A stretch of DNA of 6,530 bases from Pseudomonadota bacterium (GTDB taxonomy: Bacteria > Pseudomonadota > Gammaproteobacteria > Xanthomonadales > Xanthomonadaceae). The stretch spans positions 1-6,530 of the forward strand of contig JAFAEU010000414.1 of assembly GCA_023423855.1 (NCBI GenBank), in the 5' to 3' direction. Shown here piece by piece: positions 1-6,530 of the stretch (its first letter is position 1; the number at the start of each line of letters is the position of its first letter). The notes beneath the pieces are model-generated. The model was not told the DNA's origin. It did no database searches and saw only the letters and a list, made by a program, of their open reading frames with translations. The translations under genes were made by a program, and so were the position numbers.

Positions 1-1
1 G

Positions 2-1243
<1,242 letters not shown>

Positions 1244-1263
1244 CGCGCGAGGATCGATGCATC

Positions 1264-1282
1264 CGCCGGCAATGCGCCGGCG
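1264..1282 (+). repeat. Perfect 7-bp stem-loop in the mmsA-transporter gap
   Basis: CGCCGGC (1264-1270) and GCCGGCG (1276-1282) are perfect inverted repeats around the 5-base loop AATGC. The element lies in the 65-base gap between the dehydrogenase stop and the transporter start, about 12 bases before the ribosome binding site. No T-run follows, so it is not a canonical Rho-independent terminator. It could stabilise the upstream mRNA or tune the expression ratio of the two genes. In DNA this GC-rich, short stems also occur by chance. Confidence 0.45.
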
Positions 1283-1294
1283 ACAACGCCCTGG

Positions 1295-1299
1295 GGAGG
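1295..1299 (+). promoter_or_regulatory. Ribosome binding site of the OPA transporter gene
   Basis: GGAGG sits in a purine-rich run (GGGGAGGGAG) and ends 9 bases before the ATG at 1309. A TTG in the same frame at 1306 is also possible, but ATG is the stronger codon and its spacing is good, so the start was set at 1309. Confidence 0.7.
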
Positions 1300-1308
1300 G
1301 AGTGATTG

Positions 1309-2655
1309 ATGGCCAATGCCCTGACGAGATTCTTCGCGACCGGCGCCGACCAGCCGGTGATCGGCGACCAGGCGGCCATCGACGCGACCTTCCGCAAGCA
1401 CCGCCTGCGGGTGATGCTGGCGATCACGCTGGGTTACGGCGTGATCTACACCTGCCGGCTCGCGCTGGGCGTGGTCAAGAAGCCGTTGATCGACGAAGGC
1501 GTTTTCACGCCGGTCGAGCTCGGCATGATCGGCTCGGCGCTGTACTACGCCTACGCCATCGGCAAGCTGACCAACGGCTTCCTCGCCGACCACGCGAACA
1601 TGAAGCGCTTCCTCGCGTTCTCGTTCCTGATGACGGCGCTGTGCAACTTCGCCATGGGCCTGACCACGGCGGTGTGGACGGCGGTGTTGATCTGGGGGCT
1701 CAACGGCTGGTTCCAGAGCTTCGGCGCACCCGGCGGCGTGGTGGCGATGACGGCCTGGTTCTCGAACAAGGAGCGCGGCCGCGCCTACGGCATCTGGAGC
1801 ACCGCGCATTCCATCGGCGAAGGCCTGACCTTCATCGGCGTGGGCAGCGTGGTCGCATGGCTGGGCTGGCGCTACGGCTACTTCGTGCCGGCGCTGTTCG
1901 GCCTCGGCGCCGCGGCGATGATGTACTGGCTGGTGCAGGACCGTCCGCGCACGCTGGGCCTGCCCACGGTCAACGACTGGAAGGGCGACCGCTACGAGGA
2001 CAAGGAACGGCCCGACATCAAGTCGGTCCTCGGATTGCAACTTTCGATCCTGAAAATCCCCGCCATCTGGGTGCTGTGCCTGTCCGCCGCGACCATCTAC
2101 GTGACCCGCTACGCCATCAATTCGTGGGGAATCCTCTACCTGCAGGAGGATCGCGGCCTGTCGCTGCCGATGGCGGGCACGGTACTGATGGTCAGCACCA
2201 TCGCCGGCATCGCCGGTGCGGTCGCCTACGGTTTCATTTCCGACAAGGTGTTCGGCGCGCGCCGCCCGCCCGCCAACCTGCTGTTCGCGATCCTCGAGAT
2301 CTGCGGCCTGCTGCTGTTCTTCCACGGCCCGAACACGATGCCGGTGCTGATCGCGGGCATGGTGCTGTTCGGCATGGGCCTGACCGGACTGGTCACCGCG
2401 CTCGGCGGCCTGTTCGCGGTGGATATCGCGCCCAAGCGCGTCGCCGGCGCGGCGATGGGCGTGATCGGCATCTTCAGCTACATCGGCGCCGGCATCCAGG
2501 AGTACGTTTCCGGCAGACTGATCCAGGACAACATGACCATGGTCGGCGACCAGCGCATCTACGACTTCGGGCCGGCCATCTCGTTCTGGATCGGCGCGTC
2601 GGTGCTGTCGATGCTGCTCGCCGGCAGCCTGTGGCGCACGAAGCTGAGGGATTGA
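1309..2655 (+). CDS. MFS transporter, organophosphate:phosphate antiporter (OPA; GlpT/UhpT/UhpC-like) family
   Basis: A 448-residue inner-membrane protein with the usual length and about 12 hydrophobic segments of the OPA family, which exchanges organic phosphates (glycerol-3-phosphate, hexose phosphates) for inorganic phosphate. Family blocks seen are LGYGVIYTCR (41-50), YAYAIGKLTNGFLAD (80-94), LNGWFQSFGAPGG (131-143), WFSNKERGRAYGIWSTAHSIG (150-170) and IYVTRYAINSWG (263-274). By alignment from memory to E. coli GlpT, the phosphate-site residues Arg45, Lys80, His165 and Arg269 correspond to Arg50, Lys86, His167 and Arg267, with nearly matching spacing; GlpT Lys46 is replaced by Leu51. A hydrophilic loop (about 211-238) separates the two six-helix halves. 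It lies 8 bases before the IMPase-like gene, so the two are surely co-transcribed. UhpC-like sensors share the fold, but no uhpA/uhpB partner is adjacent, so transport is favoured. The substrate is unknown; an inositol or other polyol phosphate is inferred from neighbours. Confidence 0.88.
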   Translation: MANALTRFFATGADQPVIGDQAAIDATFRKHRLRVMLAITLGYGVIYTCRLALGVVKKPLIDEGVFTPVELGMIGSALYYAYAIGKLTNGFLADHANMKRFLAFSFLMTALCNFAMGLTTAVWTAVLIWGLNGWFQSFGAPGGVVAMTAWFSNKERGRAYGIWSTAHSIGEGLTFIGVGSVVAWLGWRYGYFVPALFGLGAAAMMYWLVQDRPRTLGLPTVNDWKGDRYEDKERPDIKSVLGLQLSILKIPAIWVLCLSAATIYVTRYAINSWGILYLQEDRGLSLPMAGTVLMVSTIAGIAGAVAYGFISDKVFGARRPPANLLFAILEICGLLLFFHGPNTMPVLIAGMVLFGMGLTGLVTALGGLFAVDIAPKRVAGAAMGVIGIFSYIGAGIQEYVSGRLIQDNMTMVGDQRIYDFGPAISFWIGASVLSMLLAGSLWRTKLRD

Positions 2656-2663
2656 GGAAAGAC

Positions 2664-3485
2664 ATGGGAATCGACGCATCCAGCGAACTCAACGCCATGG
2701 TCGACGCCGCGATGGCGGCGGGCGAAGGCCTGCTGCGCCGCTACGCGCAACTGTCCGAGCTCGAGGTGCAGACCAAGGCCGGGCCGACCGACCTGGTCTC
2801 CATTGCCGACCAGGAAGCGGAGAACACCGTGCGTACGCTGCTGGCCGCGGCGCGACCCTCGTACTCGTTCCTCGGCGAGGAAGGCGGCATCGGCGGCGGC
2901 AGCGACTTGTCGCAGCGCTGGATCGTCGATCCACTCGACGGCACCACCAACTTCCTGTTCGGCTGCCCGCTGTGGGGCGTGAACGTGGCGCTGGCGCGCG
3001 ACGACAGCGTGGTCGCAGGCGTGACCTACCTGCCGGTGCTCCGCGAGCTCTACGTCGCCGAAGCCCGCAAGGGCGCGTGGCTCAACGGCAAGCGCATCCA
3101 TGTCTCCGCGCGCGACACGCTGATCCGCAGCGTGTTGTCGTGCGGCATCCCGTTCGCCGACAAGCCCGACCACCCGGTGTTCGCGCGCGAGATGGCGCTG
3201 CTCAGCGCCGAAGTCGCCGGCATCCGCCGCACCGGCGCCTGCGCGGTGGACATGGCCTTCGTGGCCGCCGGCCGCTGGGATGCCTACTGGGAGCGCGCGC
3301 TCAACGCCTGGGACATGGCGCCGGGCGTGATCCTGGTGGAGGAAGCCGGCGGCATCGCCACCTCGGTGACCGGCGACGCGCTCGACATCGGCGGGGGCAA
3401 CGTCTGCGTCAGCAACGGCGCCATCCACACCGCGCTGGTCGACAGGCTCAATGCCGCGCTGTACACGGAGGAGCCCACCGCATGA
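2664..3485 (+). CDS. Inositol monophosphatase family phosphatase
   Basis: A 273-residue cytoplasmic enzyme of the Mg2+-dependent, lithium-sensitive phosphatase family (IMPase/SuhB/HisN/CysQ), normal for the family at 260-280 residues. The metal site is intact: FLGEEGG (Glu72/Glu73), the signature WIVDPLDGTTNF (86-97, ligands Asp89 and Asp92) and the C-terminal signature WDMAPGVILVEEAGG (216-230, ligand Asp217). There is no signal peptide. A GAGGAA ribosome binding site (2654-2659) overlaps the stop of the transporter gene, and the gene ends in a 4-base ATGA overlap with the phosphatase gene behind it, so translation of the three is probably coupled. The motifs best fit inositol-1-phosphate-type monophosphatases, but other sugar or polyol phosphates, or histidinol phosphate, cannot be excluded. 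Its place behind an organophosphate carrier suggests that it dephosphorylates the imported compound. Confidence 0.9.
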   Translation: MGIDASSELNAMVDAAMAAGEGLLRRYAQLSELEVQTKAGPTDLVSIADQEAENTVRTLLAAARPSYSFLGEEGGIGGGSDLSQRWIVDPLDGTTNFLFGCPLWGVNVALARDDSVVAGVTYLPVLRELYVAEARKGAWLNGKRIHVSARDTLIRSVLSCGIPFADKPDHPVFAREMALLSAEVAGIRRTGACAVDMAFVAAGRWDAYWERALNAWDMAPGVILVEEAGGIATSVTGDALDIGGGNVCVSNGAIHTALVDRLNAALYTEEPTA

Positions 3486-4936
3486 CACTGCGTCGCCGCA
3501 GCTTCCTCGCCGCCGCCGGCCTGGCCGGGTTGTTCGCGGCGCTGCCCAGGGCATTCGCGGCGGCACTCGGCTATCCGCGCGCGCTGCAGGGACCGATGCT
3601 CGGCGCGCCCGGTCCCCACCACCTCGCGGTCTGGGTGCGCGCCAGCGGCGCCTTCGAGGTCGAGCTGGAAGTCGCCACCGACCGCGAGTTCCGGCACGTC
3701 GTGCAGACGGTCTCGTCCGTCGCCTCGCCCGAGGACGACTGCTGCCTGGTCCTGCGCGCGGAAGGCCTGCAAGCGGACACCGGCTACTGGTACCGGCTGC
3801 GCTACGACGGCGAGGACGACCGCTTCCAGTTCCTGCCCCACCGCGCGCGCACCGCCCCGGCGGGCGCGGCCGCGTTCCGGGTCGCCTTCGGCTCCTGCTG
3901 CCGCATCCAGTACGACCCGCAGCAGCGCATCTGGAACACCGTGCGCGCGCTGGAACCGGACATGTTCCTCTGGCTCGGCGACAACATCTATGCCGACAGC
4001 GACCAGCCCGCCGTGCTCACCGACCTGTATGGCCGCGGGCGCGTGGTGCCCAGCCTGGAACCGCTGCTGCGCTCGGTGCCGCAGCTCGCCACCTGGGACG
4101 ACCACGACTTCGGTTACAACGATTCCGATGGCCGCAGCCCGTTCAAGGCCGACTCGCTGCGCGTCTTCAAGCGCTTCTGGGCCAACCCGTCCTACGGCGA
4201 GCGCGACAATCCCGGCGTCTACTTCCGGCAGCACTACGGCGGCGTGGACTTCTTCGTGCTCGACGGCCGCTACTACCGCGATGCCACCGACCGGCCCGAC
4301 AACGCGGGAAAGACGATGCTCGGCGCGAAGCAGAAGGCCTGGCTCAAGCGCGAGCTCAAGGCCAGCACCACGCCGTTCAAGGTCCTGGCGATCGGCGGCG
4401 GCTGGTCCTCGGCCGAGAACGAGAAGGGCGGCGACTCGTGGGCGGTGTACATGGCCGAACGCAACGAGCTGTTCGACTTCATCCGCGACGAGAACATCGG
4501 CGGCGTGGTCTGCATCTCCGGCGATTCGCACATGGGCGAGCTCAACTGCATCCCGTGGTCGCAGCGCGGCGGCTACGACATCTACGACTTCTGCTCCTCG
4601 CCGCTGGCGCAACTGCCGGCCGCCAAGCACACCCGCCAGGTACCGGAAGTCCGCGTGCGCGACGTGTGGACGCGCTCGGTCAACGTCGGCCTGATGCGCT
4701 TCGACCTGACCGGCGACACGCCCACGCTCACCTATACCCTGCACGACGACCTCGGCGAAGCCGTCTGGGAGCCGCTGGTGCTCACCCCCGACGACCTGCG
4801 CAATGGCGCAAGCACCTGGCAGGCCAAGTCGGATCCGAAGGAACTCGAGCGCCTGGAGCGGTTCAGGCGCGGCGGCGGCTACTACGGCTTCGATCCGCCG
4901 CAAGGCTGGCCGGACACGCCGCACTACGGTGACTGA
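3482..4936 (+). CDS. PhoD-like alkaline phosphatase/phosphodiesterase with Tat signal
   Basis: A 484-residue metallophosphatase of the PhoD family, whose members hydrolyse phosphomonoesters and phosphodiesters outside the cytoplasm. The N-terminus is a twin-arginine signal (LRRRSFLAAAG, residues 3-13, then a hydrophobic stretch and a likely cut near AFA, 25-27), as expected for a protein exported folded with its metals. Residues about 32-125 resemble the beta-sandwich PhoD N-terminal domain (GPMLGAP, AVWVRAS, ending at ARTAPAG). The catalytic domain follows with AFGSCC (135-140), FLWLGDNIYAD (162-172), TWDDHDFGYND (204-214), FFVLDGRYYRD (257-267) and ISGDSHMGEL (345-354); the Cys, Asp, Tyr and His residues in these blocks are the probable metal ligands. 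The start at 3482 is supported by GGAGGAG (3467-3473) 8 bases upstream and by the Tat signal directly behind it. It is the last gene of its operon. The substrate is not evident from sequence. Confidence 0.9.
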   Translation: MTLRRRSFLAAAGLAGLFAALPRAFAAALGYPRALQGPMLGAPGPHHLAVWVRASGAFEVELEVATDREFRHVVQTVSSVASPEDDCCLVLRAEGLQADTGYWYRLRYDGEDDRFQFLPHRARTAPAGAAAFRVAFGSCCRIQYDPQQRIWNTVRALEPDMFLWLGDNIYADSDQPAVLTDLYGRGRVVPSLEPLLRSVPQLATWDDHDFGYNDSDGRSPFKADSLRVFKRFWANPSYGERDNPGVYFRQHYGGVDFFVLDGRYYRDATDRPDNAGKTMLGAKQKAWLKRELKASTTPFKVLAIGGGWSSAENEKGGDSWAVYMAERNELFDFIRDENIGGVVCISGDSHMGELNCIPWSQRGGYDIYDFCSSPLAQLPAAKHTRQVPEVRVRDVWTRSVNVGLMRFDLTGDTPTLTYTLHDDLGEAVWEPLVLTPDDLRNGASTWQAKSDPKELERLERFRRGGGYYGFDPPQGWPDTPHYGD

Positions 4937-4937
4937 A

Positions 4938-5024
4938 GCGGGCACGGGCCAGGCATCGCACCACCCGCGCCGCGGGAGCCGCGACATGCGGCAGCGCCGG
5001 AGGCGGATGCCTGCCCGTGCGCGC
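4938..5024 (+). repeat. Long imperfect inverted repeat (possible terminator or mRNA 3' end structure)
   Basis: Bases 4938-4957 can pair with 5006-5024 in a stem of 18 base pairs with one G-G mismatch (4941/5021) and one bulged C (4950); the core is GCACGGGC (4942-4949) with GCCCGTGC (5013-5020). The loop of about 48 bases holds a small perfect hairpin, GCCGC (4978-4982) with GCGGC (4988-4992) around GACAT. It begins two bases after the phoD-like stop. No T-run follows, so it is not a typical intrinsic terminator; it may protect the 3' end of the catabolic mRNA or act with Rho. Bases 4945-4953 can instead pair with 5033-5041 (CGGGCCAGG with CCTGGCCCG), an alternative fold. Confidence 0.45.
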
Positions 5025-5064
5025 ATCCTGCCCCTGGCCCGCCGGCGCGCAGGCAACGGCCGCC

Positions 5065-5084
5065 GTCAGCTGGATGTCAGCCGG
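5065..5084 (+). promoter_or_regulatory. Tandem direct repeat, candidate OmpR/PhoB-family regulator binding site
   Basis: GTCAGCTGG (5065-5073) and GTCAGCCGG (5076-5084) match at 8 of 9 positions with an 11-base period, one helical turn. Response regulators of the OmpR/PhoB family bind as head-to-tail dimers to such direct repeats, and one is encoded two genes downstream. The repeat ends 20 bases before the PepSY start. A weak -10-like CACCAT (5092-5097) lies about 10 bases after the second GTCAGC, the layout of activator-dependent promoters of this class. The promoter itself is inferred. Confidence 0.5.
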
Positions 5085-5104
5085 GCCGTCGCACCATCCA
5101 CGCC

Positions 5105-5437
5105 ATGAACAAGACCACCGCCTCCGCCATCCTCGCCTGCGCCCTGGGTGCCGCCGCCCTCGCAGCCCTGCCCGCCATCGCCCCACCCGCCCACGCCGGC
5201 AAGGACGACCAGCGCGAAGCCCGCGAACTGCTCGCGCGCGGCGAGATCCTGCCGCTGGGCCGCATCCTGCAGATCGTGCAGGAGCGCGTGCCCGGCGATA
5301 TCATCGAAGTCGAGCTCGACCGCAGCGACAAGCACGGCTGGGAATACGAAGTGAAGGTGCTCGCCGCCAGCGGCCGCGTGCTGGAAGTGGACGTGAACGC
5401 CCGCGACGGCACGATCCGGAAGATCGAGGACGATTGA
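5105..5437 (+). CDS. Small secreted PepSY-domain protein
   Basis: A 110-residue protein with an N-terminal Sec signal peptide (NKT, then a long Ala/Leu core, likely cut after AHA at residue 31) and a single PepSY domain filling the rest (about 45-108: LGRILQIVQERVPGDIIEVEL, then YEVKVL, GRVLEVDVNARDG and TIRKIEDD). PepSY domains are small periplasmic or membrane-associated modules, some of which inhibit peptidases; free-standing ones are often encoded with two-component systems. Here it is the first gene of the signalling operon, and its TGA shares one base with the ATG of the response regulator (TGATG), so expression is coupled. It may modulate the sensor kinase in the periplasm, which is inference from position. 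No Shine-Dalgarno sequence is visible before its ATG (upstream CACCATCCACGCC), unlike the other genes here. Confidence 0.87.
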   Translation: MNKTTASAILACALGAAALAALPAIAPPAHAGKDDQREARELLARGEILPLGRILQIVQERVPGDIIEVELDRSDKHGWEYEVKVLAASGRVLEVDVNARDGTIRKIEDD

Positions 5438-6099
5438 TGCGTTGTCTCATCGTCGAGGACGATCCTGACATCCAGGCCGATCTTCGGCGCGCGCTCGCGG
5501 CGTCCGGCTTCACGGTCGACGCCGCCGGCGACGGCAACCGGGCCTGGTACCTCGGCGACACCGAGGACTACGACGCCGTGGTCCTCGACCTCGGCCTGCC
5601 GCAACTCGACGGCCTCTCGGTGCTGCGCAAGTGGCGCGCCGCGGGGCGCGCCTTCCCGGTGATCGTGCTGTCCGCGCGCGGCGACTGGACCGAGAAGGTC
5701 GAGGGCATCGAGGCCGGTGCCGACGACTACATGGGCAAGCCGTTCCAGATGGGCGAGCTGGTCGCGCGCGTGCGCGGGCTTACCCGCCGCGGCGCCGGTC
5801 GCACCAGCAACGTGGTCGCGGTCGGCGGCCTGCGCCTGGACACCACGCGCATGAGCGCCACCTTCGACGGCGCGCCGGCGCAGCTGTCGCCGCTGGAATT
5901 CCGGCTGCTCGACCATCTTGCACATTCGCCGCAGCGCGCGGTCTCCGCCGGCGAGCTCGCCGAGCACCTGTACGGCGTCGCCGACGCCGGCGACACCAAC
6001 GCCATCGAGGCGATCGTGGCACGGCTGCGGCGCAAGTTCGGCGCCGGGGTGATCGTCACCCGGCGCGGGTTCGGCTACCTGCTGGGCGAACCCGCGTGA
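5437..6099 (+). CDS. OmpR/PhoB-family DNA-binding response regulator
   Basis: A 220-residue two-domain transcription factor of usual length. The receiver domain (1-115) has the acidic pair Asp8/Asp9 in LIVEDD, phosphoacceptor Asp51 in VVLDLGLP, Ser79 in VLSA and Lys101 in GKPF, so it should be phosphorylated normally. The C-terminal winged helix (about 126-218) has LSPLEFRLLDHL (150-161), the recognition helix region NAIEAIVARLRRKFG (188-202) and the closing hairpin TRRGFGYLL (208-216). A GAGGA ribosome binding site (5426-5430) precedes the ATG by 6 bases, inside the end of the PepSY gene. Its stop overlaps the GTG of the kinase gene. Overall it resembles PhoP/QseB/PmrA-type regulators; the regulon is unknown, but the 11-base-period repeat upstream of the operon is a candidate target. 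Confidence 0.93.
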   Translation: MRCLIVEDDPDIQADLRRALAASGFTVDAAGDGNRAWYLGDTEDYDAVVLDLGLPQLDGLSVLRKWRAAGRAFPVIVLSARGDWTEKVEGIEAGADDYMGKPFQMGELVARVRGLTRRGAGRTSNVVAVGGLRLDTTRMSATFDGAPAQLSPLEFRLLDHLAHSPQRAVSAGELAEHLYGVADAGDTNAIEAIVARLRRKFGAGVIVTRRGFGYLLGEPA

Positions 6100-6530
6100 T
6101 CGCGCGCTCGCTGCACTGGCGCCTGCTGGCGGGCGCCGCGGCGGCGATCCTGCTGGCGCTGTGCGTGTCGTGGGTGTTCATGACCCTGCTGTTTGAACGC
6201 CACCTCGAGCGCAGGCTCGAGAGCGAACTCACCCGCGATGGGCTGCGCCTGGTCGCCGCGCTCGAGCTCGACCGCGCCGGCGTGCCGGTGATCGACCCGG
6301 AACCGATGGACCCGCGCCTGCAGACGCCCGCCGGCGGCTACTACTGGCAGGTGTCGACGCCCGCCGGCGCCGCGCGCTCGCGCTCGCTGTGGGATGCCGA
6401 CCTGCCCGCGCACGATGCCCCGCCCGCCGACGACTGGACGCTGCGCCACGACGACGGCCCGTTCGGCGAACGCATCTCGCTGCTCGAACGCGTGGTCGCG
6501 CCGGACGCGGGCGGCCCCGCGGTGCGCGTG
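6096..6530 (+). CDS. Sensor histidine kinase, N-terminal part (3' cut by window)
   Basis: The frame runs open from a GTG at 6096, overlapping the response regulator stop as GTGA, to the window end: 145 codons. The start VIARSLHWRLLAG is followed by one membrane helix (about residues 9-33) and the beginning of a periplasmic sensor domain with FERHLERRLESEL, DPRLQTPAGGYYWQV and RSRSLWDADLP. The YYWQV and RSRSLWD pieces are typical, in my recollection, of sensor kinases paired with PhoP/QseB-type regulators behind PepSY genes in Xanthomonadaceae. The second helix, HAMP, H-box and ATPase domains are beyond the window, so kinase activity is inferred from the partner gene and operon layout. The sensed signal is unknown. 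The acidic stretches in the periplasmic part (DDW, HDDG) could fit a cation sensor, but this is weak. Confidence 0.82.
   Translation, partial: MIARSLHWRLLAGAAAAILLALCVSWVFMTLLFERHLERRLESELTRDGLRLVAALELDRAGVPVIDPEPMDPRLQTPAGGYYWQVSTPAGAARSRSLWDADLPAHDAPPADDWTLRHDDGPFGERISLLERVVAPDAGGPAVRV

Noticed and set aside
1306..1308. TTG as the start of the transporter gene
   Set aside because: The ATG directly behind it at 1309 is a better codon with good spacing (9 bases) from GGAGG.
1309..2655. UhpC-type sensor role for the OPA protein with the downstream two-component system as its partner
   Set aside because: UhpC works with a UhpB-type kinase and a UhpA (LuxR-type) regulator; the system here has an OmpR-type regulator, its own periplasmic sensor domain and a separate operon.
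1257..3485. A very long open frame that could read as a 742-residue fusion ending in the IMPase-like protein
   Set aside because: The first part is Arg/Gly/Pro-rich shadow translation of the transporter gene in another register. The real IMPase starts at 2664 with its own ribosome binding site and a normal family length.
4938..5024. Intrinsic (Rho-independent) terminator call for the long hairpin
   Set aside because: The loop is about 48 bases and no T-run follows the stem, so it was listed as an inverted repeat rather than a terminator.
3284..5056. Long minus-strand open frame (590 residues)
   Set aside because: It is antisense to the IMPase-like and PhoD-like genes, shows low-complexity Ala/Val/Arg/His content and has no family motifs.
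4937..5104. A small gene in the 168-base gap
   Set aside because: Open frames crossing the gap are continuations of frames from the flanking genes, with Arg/Pro-rich shadow composition and no ribosome binding site of their own.

Overview
The window is high-GC DNA with dense, head-to-tail genes, all on the + strand. Codon third positions are almost always G or C, which explains the many long open frames in other registers. The protein flavour and the PepSY / response regulator / sensor kinase unit suggest a gammaproteobacterium of the Xanthomonadaceae or Rhodanobacteraceae (Lysobacter- or Luteimonas-like). This is a judgement by eye, not the result of a search.

Region 1 (bases 1 to 4936) looks like one catabolic operon whose start lies upstream. 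It opens with the last 413 codons of a CoA-acylating (methyl)malonate-semialdehyde dehydrogenase (MmsA/IolA family). After a 65-base gap with a small perfect hairpin comes a 12-TM-type major facilitator of the organophosphate:phosphate antiporter (OPA) family. Eight bases later follows an inositol-monophosphatase-family phosphatase, and overlapping that by ATGA is a Tat-exported PhoD-like phosphatase/phosphodiesterase. Together these suggest uptake and use of a phosphorylated organic compound. The best single hypothesis is inositol phosphate or glycerophosphoinositol: PhoD would cut the ester outside, the OPA carrier would import the phosphomonoester, the IMPase-like enzyme would release inositol, and the IolA-type dehydrogenase would finish inositol breakdown at malonate semialdehyde.

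Region 2 (4937 to 5104) is a 168-base non-coding gap. Its first half can fold into a long imperfect hairpin. Its second half holds a near-perfect 9-base direct repeat with an 11-base period just upstream of the next gene, the usual geometry of an OmpR/PhoB-family binding site.

Region 3 (5105 to 6530) is a tightly coupled signalling operon: a small secreted PepSY-domain protein, an OmpR/PhoB-family response regulator, and the N-terminal 145 codons of its membrane sensor histidine kinase, cut by the window edge. The direct repeat is a good candidate for autoregulation of this operon. Nothing in the sequence ties the two-component system to the upstream catabolic operon except adjacency. No tRNA, rRNA, CRISPR array, insertion sequence or phage gene was seen.
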